Positions 7,847 to 16,336 are shown, counted from the stretch's first letter. The stretch is 64,000 nt of DNA from Kitasatospora sp. NBC_01287 (GCF_026340565.1 NZ_JAPEPB010000002.1:372001-436000); one strand, 5' to 3'. Numbers and translations are program-made. Notes: generated from the letters alone by a model not told the origin.

Positions 7847-8734
7847 ATGAAGATCATCGTTCACGACACGGCCTCCGCCATGGCCGATCTCCTGCGGCTC
7901 CGCGCGGCCGAACGGCCCGACGCCCTGCGGGAGATGCTCAGCCCACTGCAGAGCGTGATGCCCGCGGCCGGCGGCCTCGACGCGGTGCGGATGCACCTGA
8001 TGGGCAGCGGCTTCCGGATCGACCGCGACGACCCGCGCCACCTGGCCGCCCTGACGCTGCTGCGGGAGGCGGCCGTGTGGGAGCGGGTCGAGCAGTGCCT
8101 CGACACGGCGTGGCAGCGGCTGAGCGACGCGGTGCCCGACATCAGGAGCGCCGACACCGTGCACGTCCTGCTGGTGCTCGGCAACCCCGACGACGAGCTG
8201 CTGACGGTCCGCAATGCCGGATACCTGGGCATGGGCGGCTTCCCCGGGGCGATCCAACTGACGGTGTGGCCCACCGCGACCAGCCTGGCGAAGATCGGCT
8301 ACGCCGCCGCGCACGAGCTCCACCACAACGTCCGCTACGCCAACGTGGTCTGGAACCCGATGACGGTGACGGTCGGCGAGCAGGTCGTGGCCGAAGGGCT
8401 CGCCGAGGCGTTCGTCCGGGAGTTGGCGGGCGAGCAGGCGATGGGGCCCTGGGCGACCACGCTCCGCGGTGCGGAGCTGGACGACGCCCACCGGAAGATC
8501 ACCGCCGCGATCGACGTCGCCGGGATGCGCAACCTGCCCGCGTACGTGTTCGGCGACGCCACCGCGGAGCGCTTCGGGCAGCCGCCGCTCGGACTCCCGG
8601 ACTTCGCCGGGTACGCGGCCGGCCTGCGGATCGTGGACGCCCACCTGGCCGCCTCCGGCCTCACCGCCGCCGGGAGCACCGCGCTGCCGGCCCGCGAGAT
8701 CCTCAACAACGCCGGTGTGCCGACGGGCGCGTGA
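7847..8734 (+). CDS. DUF2268-type putative zinc metallopeptidase
   Basis: A 295-residue protein with the gluzincin-like motif HELHH at about residues 163-167 inside AAHELHHNVRYANV, followed by a conserved EGLAEAFVREL segment whose Glu is a likely third ligand or structural partner. This matches the DUF2268 family of predicted zinc-dependent proteases. No signal peptide is seen, so it is probably cytosolic. The start is the ATG at 7847; the frame continues upstream through the promoter and is ignored. It probably lacks a leader, and the MerR-type promoter suggests induction by a small molecule or stress. Confidence 0.85.
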   Translation: MKIIVHDTASAMADLLRLRAAERPDALREMLSPLQSVMPAAGGLDAVRMHLMGSGFRIDRDDPRHLAALTLLREAAVWERVEQCLDTAWQRLSDAVPDIRSADTVHVLLVLGNPDDELLTVRNAGYLGMGGFPGAIQLTVWPTATSLAKIGYAAAHELHHNVRYANVVWNPMTVTVGEQVVAEGLAEAFVRELAGEQAMGPWATTLRGAELDDAHRKITAAIDVAGMRNLPAYVFGDATAERFGQPPLGLPDFAGYAAGLRIVDAHLAASGLTAAGSTALPAREILNNAGVPTGA

Positions 8735-8915
8735 CGCACCGTCCGGCCGGCGGTGCGGATCGGCGGTGCGGATCGGCGCCGACCGGCACCGCGGATCAGC
8801 GGTCGGCAAAACCGGTTGCCCGGGCGCGGGGCGGCGCGCAGAATCTCCGTCGTGATCTCTCAACGTCGTGACCGCCGCCGTCCGCACACCGCCACGCACG
8901 TTGAGGATCACCGTC

Positions 8916-9485
8916 TTGAACCACGTCATACGTGAGTACACCCGCACCGACGAGACCAGTTGGCTGCGCTGCCGGGTGCTCTCCTTCCTGAGCACCGCCT
9001 ATTTCGACGACGTCCTGACAGCCAAGCCCGTGGTCCCCGCGCCGGGCTTCGAGCTGGTGGCGGCCGACGACTCCGGTGCTGTCATCGGGATCCTGGACGT
9101 CACCGTCGAGGGCGACCTGGCGACCATCGACACCGTCGCCGTCCATCCCGACCACCAGCACCGGGGCATCGGCCGCGCCCTGCTCGCCGAGGCCCGCACC
9201 CGCGCCGGCGCACTCGGGCTGCCGACCCTGGACGCCTGGACCAGGGACGACCCGGACACCCTGCGCTGGTACCGGGCCATGGGCTTCGCCGAGAGCGACC
9301 ACTACCTACACGTCTACGCGAACTACTACACCGACGTCGCGGAGCCGGACCGGGCCATCACCGAACGACGCCCGGGGCTGCGGCCGATGGCGGCCTTCCT
9401 GCACGCCAACCGGCGGGACGAGCAACTGCTGCGCGAGCAGTTCGCCCGGGTCCACGTCTGCCGCCGGTTCGCCCTTCAGCTGTGA
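8916..9485 (+). CDS. GNAT-family N-acetyltransferase
   Basis: About 189 residues. The acetyl-CoA binding motif A is clear: VAVHPDHQHRGIGRALLAEA (the Q/RxxGxG/A pattern), followed by LGLPTLDAWTRDDPDTLRWYRAMGF, the usual end of the fold. The substrate cannot be read from the sequence. I chose the TTG at 8916 because it follows GAGG by 9 bases and gives MNHVIREYTR, where similarity to such proteins begins; a GTG at 8868 would add 16 residues. A strong terminator follows. Confidence 0.85.
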   Translation: MNHVIREYTRTDETSWLRCRVLSFLSTAYFDDVLTAKPVVPAPGFELVAADDSGAVIGILDVTVEGDLATIDTVAVHPDHQHRGIGRALLAEARTRAGALGLPTLDAWTRDDPDTLRWYRAMGFAESDHYLHVYANYYTDVAEPDRAITERRPGLRPMAAFLHANRRDEQLLREQFARVHVCRRFALQL

Positions 9486-9494
9486 CCCGGAACG

Positions 9495-9533
9495 CCTGAT
9501 CCTGTGGCCGGCGGTGCCGGCCACAGGATCAGG
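9495..9533. terminator. bidirectional hairpin terminator
   Basis: A perfect 18-bp inverted repeat (9495-9512 and 9516-9533) with a 3-base loop lies between the acetyltransferase on the plus strand and the SpoIID-like gene on the minus strand, so it can serve both. Confidence 0.85.
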
Positions 9534-10492
9534 TGGTTCTCGCGGTCTGGTGGTTCATGGGCTGGTGTTCAGCGGCTGGTGCCGCCGAGCAGGGCCGGGC
9601 CGGCCCAGGTGTTGCTGCCGGTGATCCAGTCGTTGGCGACGTCGCCATTGGTGTCGACGAAGACGACGAGGTTGCCCGCAGCATCCGTACTCAGCCCCGA
9701 CCCGGGCCGCGCCTGACCACCGATCAACGCCGGACCAGCCCAACCACCACTGCCCGCCCAGTCATTGGCGACATTCCCGTTCGGATCGATGAAATACAGG
9801 TGATCACTGCTGTTGTCGAAAGCCAGCGGCGAATCAGCCCGCGCCTGACCACCGGTCAACGCCGGACCGGCCCAGGTGTTGCTGCCGGTGATCCAGTCGT
9901 TGGCGACGTCGCCATTGGTGTCGACGAAGGCGACCAGGTTGCCCGCAGCATCCGTACTCAGCCCCGACCCGGGCCGCGCCTGACCACCGATCAACGCCGG
10001 ACCAGCCCAACCACCACTGCCCGCCCAGTCATTGGCGACATTCCCGTTCGGATCGATGAAATACAGGTGATCACTGTTGCTGTCGAAAGCCAGCGGCGAA
10101 TCAGCCCGCGCCTGACCACCGGTCAACGCCGGACCGGCCCAACCACTGCTGGTGTGCCAGTCGTTGACCACATTGCCATTAGTGTCAATGAAAGCCACGA
10201 GATCACCACCGGCGTCAGTGGCGATGGGCGACCCGGGCCGCGCCTGACCACCGATCAACGCCGGACCGGCCCAACCACCGCTACCCGCCCAGTCATTGGC
10301 GACATTCCCGTTCGGATCGATGAAATACGCATGGTCGGCATTGGCGTCGAAAACCACGGGAGAATCCGCCCGCGCCTGACCACCGATCAACGCCGGACCA
10401 GCCCAACCACCGCTACCCGCCCAGTCATTGGCGACATTCCCGTTACTGTCAACGAAAGCAACGAGATTGCTCGCGGCATCCATCGACACGGG
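9532..10492. repeat. 961-bp direct repeat, copy A (propeller cassette)
   Basis: This block is repeated at 11642-12602, 2110 bp away, with only one difference noticed by eye (A at 9719, G at 11829). It covers the whole seven-repeat C-terminal region of the SpoIID-like gene, its stop codon and 37 bp of downstream DNA. Near-identity over this length points to very recent duplication or gene conversion. Confidence 0.95.
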
Positions 10493-11560
10493 ACTGAGAT
10501 CTGACGACCCGCTGATCGACACGCCCGGGTAGTAGAGACTCAGTATCGACTGCCAGGATGAGCCTGCGGCGGCGCAGTTCTGCGACCCCCACTGGCTGAG
10601 CGTGTTCGGGTACCGGGACAGGCCGGATCCACAGGCCTCGTTCGAGGCTCCGGTGAGCGTCGCCTGGAACGAGGCCTCGAAGACCGAGCCGCCCTCCGTC
10701 ATCACCGAGTTCCAGGTCGCCGCCACGGCGGCGTTGGTGGCGGCCGCGGACTGGCCGGGGACGTAGCGCTGGTAGTTGGTCGAGTCGTCGACGTTGTAGC
10801 AGGCGCCGCCGTACGAGCCGGAGTTCCAGGTGTTGACCCAGTGCCACGCGTAGGTCTTCACGGCCATCGCGCCCGCCTCCAGCGCGTTGGGCTGCCAGGA
10901 GGAGATCCACTCGTTGGGCAGCACGTCCTCGACGTACGTCTCGAACGGCACGCTGAACACACCTGTCTCGGTCCCCGCCACCGGTGCTCCTGAGCTGGTG
11001 TGCTGCGAATACTCCAGCACCCGGATGGTCGAGGGCGGCGTCGAGGTGGACGAGTAGCCGCCGCAGTTGCCTGCTGCCTTGGGTGTGACCGCGGCAGCCC
11101 GGTTCGGTAGGGCCTGTCCTGGCGCGGCCTCATCGCTGATCGACTGCGCCTTGCCTGTCAGCTGCACGGTCAGCGCGTCGCCGCTCTGCGCCGGAGTCAC
11201 GCCGGCCAGTTGGTAGGTGCCGAATCCCGGAGCCGCCACCGTGATCGTCACGGCCTCGCCGCTCGGATCCGGATAGTCGACCGTGAATCCGCCCGTCCGG
11301 TCGGTGCGGCCCACGAGGGTGCCGTTCACCTCGATCCGTGCTCCAGGCACGACCGGCGTTGAGGTGGGAGCGGTGACCAGTCCACCGGAGACCTGCTCCG
11401 CCCGGGCGTCCGTCACGGTCCCCGACAGGGCGATCGACGCCGACGACGGCGAACCGAGTGGCGCCGGCGCCGCGGCGGCCGGGCCTGTCGACGCACAGCA
11501 CAGGGTCGCTACTGCCATGGCACCGGTGAGCGTCAGGCGTAATGCACGGATGGCTGACAA
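9569..11560 (-). CDS. secreted SpoIID/LytB-domain protein with seven-repeat PLL-like propeller
   Basis: 663 residues. It has a signal peptide (cleavage probably after GPAAAA, about residue 31), then a carboxypeptidase-regulatory-like beta domain (SGTVTDA...GGFTVDYPD), and a SpoIID-like domain with ETYVEDVLPNEW and ALEAGAMAVKTYAWHWV, the glycan-lyase fold used in peptidoglycan remodelling. The end carries seven repeats of about 44 residues with NGNVANDW and GWAGPALIGGQAR, resembling the PLL-type seven-bladed lectin propeller. Role inferred: a cell-wall enzyme that binds glycans. The start is TTG 11560 after GAGGAA. Codon 7 is TTA, so translation may depend on the bldA tRNA. It is last in a presumed operon with the NlpC-like and lipoprotein genes. 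Confidence 0.85.
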   Translation of the reverse strand: MSAIRALRLTLTGAMAVATLCCASTGPAAAAPAPLGSPSSASIALSGTVTDARAEQVSGGLVTAPTSTPVVPGARIEVNGTLVGRTDRTGGFTVDYPDPSGEAVTITVAAPGFGTYQLAGVTPAQSGDALTVQLTGKAQSISDEAAPGQALPNRAAAVTPKAAGNCGGYSSTSTPPSTIRVLEYSQHTSSGAPVAGTETGVFSVPFETYVEDVLPNEWISSWQPNALEAGAMAVKTYAWHWVNTWNSGSYGGACYNVDDSTNYQRYVPGQSAAATNAAVAATWNSVMTEGGSVFEASFQATLTGASNEACGSGLSRYPNTLSQWGSQNCAAAGSSWQSILSLYYPGVSISGSSDLSPVSMDAASNLVAFVDSNGNVANDWAGSGGWAGPALIGGQARADSPVVFDANADHAYFIDPNGNVANDWAGSGGWAGPALIGGQARPGSPIATDAGGDLVAFIDTNGNVVNDWHTSSGWAGPALTGGQARADSPLAFDSNSDHLYFIDPNGNVANDWAGSGGWAGPALIGGQARPGSGLSTDAAGNLVAFVDTNGDVANDWITGSNTWAGPALTGGQARADSPLAFDNSSDHLYFIDPNGNVANDWAGSGGWAGPALIGGQARPGSGLSTDAAGNLVVFVDTNGDVANDWITGSNTWAGPALLGGTSR

Positions 11561-11641
11561 TTCCGATTCCTCACGTGTGGGGCCGCGCCGGCCGATGGGG
11601 TCGGCCAGCGCGGTGATGTGTTGGTCGGGCCGGGTTTGCCG

Positions 11642-12602
11642 GGTGGTTCTCGCGGTCTGGTGGTTCATGGGCTGGTGTTCAGCGGCTGGTGCCGCCGAGC
11701 AGGGCCGGGCCGGCCCAGGTGTTGCTGCCGGTGATCCAGTCGTTGGCGACGTCGCCATTGGTGTCGACGAAGACGACGAGGTTGCCCGCAGCATCCGTAC
11801 TCAGCCCCGACCCGGGCCGCGCCTGACCGCCGATCAACGCCGGACCAGCCCAACCACCACTGCCCGCCCAGTCATTGGCGACATTCCCGTTCGGATCGAT
11901 GAAATACAGGTGATCACTGCTGTTGTCGAAAGCCAGCGGCGAATCAGCCCGCGCCTGACCACCGGTCAACGCCGGACCGGCCCAGGTGTTGCTGCCGGTG
12001 ATCCAGTCGTTGGCGACGTCGCCATTGGTGTCGACGAAGGCGACCAGGTTGCCCGCAGCATCCGTACTCAGCCCCGACCCGGGCCGCGCCTGACCACCGA
12101 TCAACGCCGGACCAGCCCAACCACCACTGCCCGCCCAGTCATTGGCGACATTCCCGTTCGGATCGATGAAATACAGGTGATCACTGTTGCTGTCGAAAGC
12201 CAGCGGCGAATCAGCCCGCGCCTGACCACCGGTCAACGCCGGACCGGCCCAACCACTGCTGGTGTGCCAGTCGTTGACCACATTGCCATTAGTGTCAATG
12301 AAAGCCACGAGATCACCACCGGCGTCAGTGGCGATGGGCGACCCGGGCCGCGCCTGACCACCGATCAACGCCGGACCGGCCCAACCACCGCTACCCGCCC
12401 AGTCATTGGCGACATTCCCGTTCGGATCGATGAAATACGCATGGTCGGCATTGGCGTCGAAAACCACGGGAGAATCCGCCCGCGCCTGACCACCGATCAA
12501 CGCCGGACCAGCCCAACCACCGCTACCCGCCCAGTCATTGGCGACATTCCCGTTACTGTCAACGAAAGCAACGAGATTGCTCGCGGCATCCATCGACACG
12601 GG
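11642..12602. repeat. 961-bp direct repeat, copy B (propeller cassette)
   Basis: Second copy of the block at 9532-10492. It covers the C-terminal seven repeats of the NlpC-like gene, the stop codon and 37 bp beyond. The repeat ends abruptly after CATCGACACGGG, where the two proteins become unrelated. Confidence 0.95.
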
Positions 12603-13202
12603 CGAGGTCCGCGTCGTGGCGATGTTGTTGTAGCGCAGGGCCTCGAAGTCGGAGATCGGGAAGGTCTCGAGCGTGCTCGCGTAGATGCTGCCCTGCCGCT
12701 GGTCCGCGACTTCACCCGTCTGGTGCTCGGCGTCGTAGTTGAAGGTCCCTGCGGACTGGCTGACCCACGAGTCGAACAGCACGTCGTGTTGGACGGTGTA
12801 GTCCAGCGCGTCGCCCGGCTGGAGGCTCGTGTCACCGCTGATACTCGCGGCGGTGACGGTCGAGACGCTGGGAAGGGTCCCGGTCACCAGGCTGGTCGTC
12901 AGACCCCAGGCCATGGAGACGAAGCCGGAGCAGTCCTGGCGGTACGGGCCGCCGACGGCGCTGTCCTGTCGATAGGCCGACTCGCTGTACGGGACGGCGT
13001 TGTTGATCCAGTCGTGCGCCCTGGCAATGATCTGCTGCTGGGTGATCGCGGCGCCCGGCGCGGCCGGACCGAGGGTTCCGGTCGAGCTGGCGGCAGTGGC
13101 GGCAGAGGCGCCGGAGGCCGGTACCAGTGCGGCCACCGCGCCGAGCAGTGACGCCGCCGCGAACATGGCCACGCCCCGCTTGCGCCTGTGTGTGAATGAC
13201 AT
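11679..13202 (-). CDS. secreted NlpC/P60-like protein with seven-repeat PLL-like propeller
   Basis: 507 residues. Signal peptide 1-34 (charged start, hydrophobic core, ASGASA). The catalytic-type domain spans about 50-200, with RQDCSGFVSMAWG (Cys91 as nucleophile) and GDALDYTVQHDVLFDSW (His139), a layout like NlpC/P60 or amidase-type cysteine peptidases that cut wall peptides. From about residue 202 come seven repeats of about 44 residues almost identical to those of the SpoIID-like neighbour, probably a seven-bladed glycan-binding propeller. ATG start with AGGA upstream. It lies 31 bp behind the lipoprotein gene. Confidence 0.85.
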   Translation of the reverse strand: MSFTHRRKRGVAMFAAASLLGAVAALVPASGASAATAASSTGTLGPAAPGAAITQQQIIARAHDWINNAVPYSESAYRQDSAVGGPYRQDCSGFVSMAWGLTTSLVTGTLPSVSTVTAASISGDTSLQPGDALDYTVQHDVLFDSWVSQSAGTFNYDAEHQTGEVADQRQGSIYASTLETFPISDFEALRYNNIATTRTSPVSMDAASNLVAFVDSNGNVANDWAGSGGWAGPALIGGQARADSPVVFDANADHAYFIDPNGNVANDWAGSGGWAGPALIGGQARPGSPIATDAGGDLVAFIDTNGNVVNDWHTSSGWAGPALTGGQARADSPLAFDSNSDHLYFIDPNGNVANDWAGSGGWAGPALIGGQARPGSGLSTDAAGNLVAFVDTNGDVANDWITGSNTWAGPALTGGQARADSPLAFDNSSDHLYFIDPNGNVANDWAGSGGWAGPALIGGQARPGSGLSTDAAGNLVVFVDTNGDVANDWITGSNTWAGPALLGGTSR

Positions 13203-13233
13203 GGTCCTCTTTCGGTAGCGGTGATCGGGTGGG

Positions 13234-14364
13234 TCAGTGCGTGCCGACCTGGGCGGCCAGCAGGTTCGTGAGCAGCGACAGCACGCTCGGGTCCTGATGC
13301 GCGTCGTACGGGCCGGCCGGGGCTCCCTGCCCCGTGGCCAGCTCGTCGAAGTGGAGGACCAGCAGGCTCATGCCGTGCGCGGCTACGTAGAGGTGGTTGG
13401 TCTGTTCGACGGGGGCCGAGATGCCCTCGACCCCGGTCCAGGTGCGTTCGAACGCTGCCGCGTCCGTGGCACTGGCGGTCTGCTGCGAGACCGCGTCGAG
13501 GGTGAGGTGGTTCGTGCTCTGCAGAGCCCTGGACGTTGCCTGGCACGTGCTCATACCGGAGTTGACCTGCGCGTACGCGGCGTCGGCCGCGGCCTGGGTG
13601 CCGAAGGTGTAGGTCTCCAGCACTGCGGGGCTGCCGCTGCCGCTCAGGTAGGGCTGTTGCTGCCAGGTCGCGGCACCGTGCACGGTCGCGCACTCGTTCA
13701 GTTCGATGTCGTGCCCGGTGACCTCGCGCACGGGGCCCGCGGTCTGCGCGGTCCAGGAATCGGCGGTGTACGCGGCGAGGCTGGAGCGGACCGTCCCGGC
13801 AGCCGCCGGATTCAGGGCGGCCGCCGGATTCAGGGGCGCCGCGACCGCACCGCTCGGTGCGGCAGCGGAACTCGGCGAAGCCGGCTTCGCCGGCGTCCCG
13901 GCAGCGCTCCGTGTCGCGGACACCGAGGGCGCGGCGGACAGCGAGGGCGCCGACCCCGGGGGCACCGAGGTGCTCGAACGGGCTGGCACCGGGGGCACCG
14001 AGGCGGTCGAACGGCCTGGCGCCGAGGGCAGCGCGGCGGTCGAGGGCACAGCAACCGAGAAGGTCGAGGGCGCCGACGAGGCAGGTGCGGACGCCGTCGG
14101 CGCGCCCCCGATCGGCAGGGCTGATGCCGGATCGGAACCCGCGGCGAGCGGAGTCCGCTCATGGGACCGGTCCGCCGACGCGGTGCCGCAGCCGGCGAGC
14201 CCGAAGGCGGCGCACGCCAGGCCGAGAGACAACAGCGCCGATCGTCGGCCGGCAACGCGCCCGCTCCGCCGCAGGCCGGCTCGATCCGCGGCTCCGCCGT
14301 CCCGCCGTCGTACCAGCATGCGGACTCTCAGGTCCGTCCAAGACCGCTTACGGGCCCGGTTCAT
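13234..14364 (-). CDS. lipoprotein with long Ser/Ala/Pro linker
   Basis: 376 residues. The start is ATG 14364 after AGGAGAACC; the open frame further upstream is not needed. An unusually long basic N-terminal region (about 48 residues) leads to ALLSLGLACAAFGLAGC, a lipobox, so the protein should be membrane-anchored outside the cell. A low-complexity Ser/Pro/Ala linker of about 110 residues follows, then a C-terminal domain of about 190 residues with Cys residues in LNECATVHGAA and MSTCQATS that could pair, and a TYTFGTQAAADAAYAQV stretch. It may be a sensor-type ligand-binding domain, but I cannot name the family. Together with the two wall-active proteins downstream it suggests a cell-surface operon. 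Confidence 0.75.
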   Translation of the reverse strand: MNRARKRSWTDLRVRMLVRRRDGGAADRAGLRRSGRVAGRRSALLSLGLACAAFGLAGCGTASADRSHERTPLAAGSDPASALPIGGAPTASAPASSAPSTFSVAVPSTAALPSAPGRSTASVPPVPARSSTSVPPGSAPSLSAAPSVSATRSAAGTPAKPASPSSAAAPSGAVAAPLNPAAALNPAAAGTVRSSLAAYTADSWTAQTAGPVREVTGHDIELNECATVHGAATWQQQPYLSGSGSPAVLETYTFGTQAAADAAYAQVNSGMSTCQATSRALQSTNHLTLDAVSQQTASATDAAAFERTWTGVEGISAPVEQTNHLYVAAHGMSLLVLHFDELATGQGAPAGPYDAHQDPSVLSLLTNLLAAQVGTH

Positions 14365-14525
14365 GGGTTCTCCTAGACAAGGTGCGGCGTGGCTGCGCAG
14401 GGGTATGGGGCAGCGGCATGGAAAGGGGTGGTGCGACCAGCGTGTGGACACGGCGGGAATTGCCGGGCCGGATCGCACATGCGACCAACTGGCCGGGCGA
14501 CTGGTGCTGCCCATCGGCAGCACGG

Positions 14526-14807
14526 TCAGGCCCGCAGGTGGAGAGTCGCGGAATACCGCGAAAGGAGTTCGACTCTCTCCGAAACAACGTCGACCAGGGC
14601 CCGGGCATTTGCTACCGCCTCGGACGCGGTCGCGGCCTTCATGAACAGCACGACGTCGACACCGTCTGCCGCGGCTCGGGCCCGGATGTGTTCCAACCCG
14701 TGCCGGGGAGTCGCGTAGGCCAGGAGAATGTCATTGACCAGATGAGCGTCAGTCGGGCTGGCGAGGGACGCGTTGACGGCGGCCAAGGCCAGAAGTACCT
14801 GGTACAT
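14526..14807 (-). CDS. hypothetical 93-residue protein
   Basis: A small protein starting six bases after the exported-peptide gene ends, so the two are cotranscribed. The first 17 residues are hydrophobic (MYQVLLALAAVNASLAS) and could be a weak signal, but the remainder reads as a compact alpha/beta domain (ILLAYATPRHGLEHIRARA, ADGVDVVLFMKAATASEAVANA, then VSERVELLSRYSATLHLRA). The alternating pattern resembles a ferredoxin-like fold. I do not recognise it. Confidence 0.65.
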   Translation of the reverse strand: MYQVLLALAAVNASLASPTDAHLVNDILLAYATPRHGLEHIRARAAADGVDVVLFMKAATASEAVANARALVDVVSERVELLSRYSATLHLRA

Positions 14808-14813
14808 CGCAGG

Positions 14814-14999
14814 TCAGTCCCATGCGATGCTGTCGCCCGGCGCCACGGCCGCAGCGGTTCCCGAGTCGGCGGCCTGGACCTGGCCCGGAGCCAGGGCTTG
14901 GGGCTGGGCCGGAGCCGGGGTGAGGCTCAGCGAGTAAACCGTCAGCAGCGCCACGGCGAAAGAACCGCTGATGCAGAGAATGCGGGCGAACGTGGACAC
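14814..14999 (-). CDS. small exported peptide precursor (61 residues)
   Basis: GTG start at 14999 after GAAGGGG. The sequence has a basic/polar start, a hydrophobic core (ILCISGSFAVALLTVYSLSL), and an Ala/Pro/Gln-rich tail of about 33 residues that ends in GDSIAWD. It would be exported and then trimmed or tethered. There is no Cys in the mature part. It is the first gene divergent from a TTA-containing TrmB/LuxR-type regulator, with an inverted repeat between them, an arrangement that suits a secreted signal or regulatory peptide. That role is inference only. Confidence 0.6.
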   Translation of the reverse strand: MSTFARILCISGSFAVALLTVYSLSLTPAPAQPQALAPGQVQAADSGTAAAVAPGDSIAWD

Positions 15000-15346
15000 G
15001 GCGAAACCCCTTCGGAATATGGCGAGTTCCTGCGATTCTGCGGACGATCCGCGTTCCTCGCGGCCCCGACCTCATGACCACAATCCTGCCCGCCCGCCCA
15101 GGCTGTGAGGAGTGCCTGCGGCTGGCACCAAGGTGCCTGGCACCTTGATGCCGGGCAGCACCTCGGCCACCAGCTCCCGGTACGGCCGGTCCCACCCCTA
15201 ACCTCACGCAGCCCCAGGGTTCGCGCCGACCGGCTACCCCTGAAGTTCTGTCAGCTCTGCCAACACGGTTGCGGGCCGTCAGGTCCGGCTGCAAGGATCC
15301 TTCGAACACATATAGCCACAGCACAGGGACGCCGGGGGGCAGCCAG
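15000..15346. other. divergent regulatory region, no gene
   Basis: A 347-bp gap between the exported-peptide gene and the divergent regulator. It holds the inverted repeat at 15129-15147. The partly AT-rich stretch GAACACATATAGCCACAG just before the regulator start probably includes its promoter. No convincing coding sequence is seen. Confidence 0.5.
15129..15147. promoter_or_regulatory. operator-like inverted repeat
   Basis: CAAGGTGCC-T-GGCACCTTG, a perfect 9-bp inverted repeat with a single central base. It lies 130 bp from the peptide gene start and 200 bp from the regulator start. An overlapping GGCACC-AA-GGTGCC sits on its left side. It is a candidate binding site for the adjacent regulator. 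Confidence 0.5.
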
Positions 15347-16336
15347 ATGCTGGAGATGTTGGGCCTGGATAGTACGACGGAGGCCGTGTACCGGCAGATG
15401 CTGGCGACACAAGGCTGCGGCATCGCCGACCTCCGCAGCTCACTCGGCCTGCCGGACAGCGCCGTACGCAAGGCCCTGGACCAATTAGCCGACCTCACCC
15501 TGGTGCGCGCCTCCCGGGACACTCCGGGCTCGCTGCGTCCGGTCAGCCCGGAGGTCGGGCTGGAACTGATCCTGCGTCGCCAGGAAGAGGAACTCGCCAG
15601 GCGACAGCAGGAACTGAACACGGGCAAGGCAACCGCCGCCCGGCTGATCGCCGAGTACGCGACCCTGCAGCCCGAGATCACCACCACTGAGAACTCCGAA
15701 CGGCTGATGGGCCTCGACGCCATCCAGGACAAACTGGAGACGCTCACCAGCGAACTGACCGCCGAGATCCTCTCGGTGATGCCCGGCGGCGCCCAGTCCC
15801 GCGTCAGCCTCGACGCCGCCCGCCCACTCGACGCCGACGCACTCGGCCGAGGGGTCAGGATGCAGACGCTCTACCAGGTCAGCGCGCGTAACGACAGAAC
15901 CACCCTCGCCTATGCCGAATGGCTCACCGAGCACGGCGGACTGGTGCGTACCGCCACGATGCTGCCGCCGAGAATGCTGGTCTTCGACCGGAAGGTCGCC
16001 GTGATCCCGGTCGATCCTTCCAACACAAAGCTCGGCGCTCTCTGCACCCGCGAACCCGGTATCCTCGCCGCGCTGATCGCACTTTTCGAACACACCTGGG
16101 AGACCGCCGTACCACTGGGCGCCGACCCCAGCTCGGTCCGGTCGACCGGGCTCAATTCCATCGAGAAGGAGCTGCTGCGGCTCCTTGCCACCGGCCTGAC
16201 CGACGAGGCCGCCGGCAAACGGCTGGGAGTGTCCCTGCGCACGGTGCGGCGGCAGATGGCCGCCATCATGGAACGCCTCGAAGCCACCAGTCGGTTCGAG
16301 GCCGGGCTCAAGGCCGCGCAGAGGGGCTGGTTGTAG
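15347..16336 (+). CDS. TrmB/LuxR-type transcriptional regulator with a TTA codon
   Basis: 329 residues. The N-terminal winged helix resembles the TrmB family (STTEAVYRQMLATQGCGIADL, LPDSAVRKALDQLADLTLV). A coiled segment follows (ILRRQEEELARRQQELNTGKATAARLI split around residue 85), then a central domain with VSARNDRTTLAYAEWLTEHGG, and a C-terminal LuxR-type helix-turn-helix (LLRLLATGLTDEAAGKRLGVSLRTVRRQMAAIM split around residue 285). Codon 47 is TTA, so bldA may control its timing. ATG at 15347; no strong ribosome site beyond a G-run. It likely binds the divergent promoter region and senses a ligand through the central domain. Confidence 0.8.
   Translation: MLEMLGLDSTTEAVYRQMLATQGCGIADLRSSLGLPDSAVRKALDQLADLTLVRASRDTPGSLRPVSPEVGLELILRRQEEELARRQQELNTGKATAARLIAEYATLQPEITTTENSERLMGLDAIQDKLETLTSELTAEILSVMPGGAQSRVSLDAARPLDADALGRGVRMQTLYQVSARNDRTTLAYAEWLTEHGGLVRTATMLPPRMLVFDRKVAVIPVDPSNTKLGALCTREPGILAALIALFEHTWETAVPLGADPSSVRSTGLNSIEKELLRLLATGLTDEAAGKRLGVSLRTVRRQMAAIMERLEATSRFEAGLKAAQRGWL

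Noticed and set aside
11561..11794. In-frame extension of the SpoIID-like gene into the propeller repeat
   Set aside because: The extension reads repeat DNA in another frame; the TTG with GAGGAA gives a proper signal peptide.
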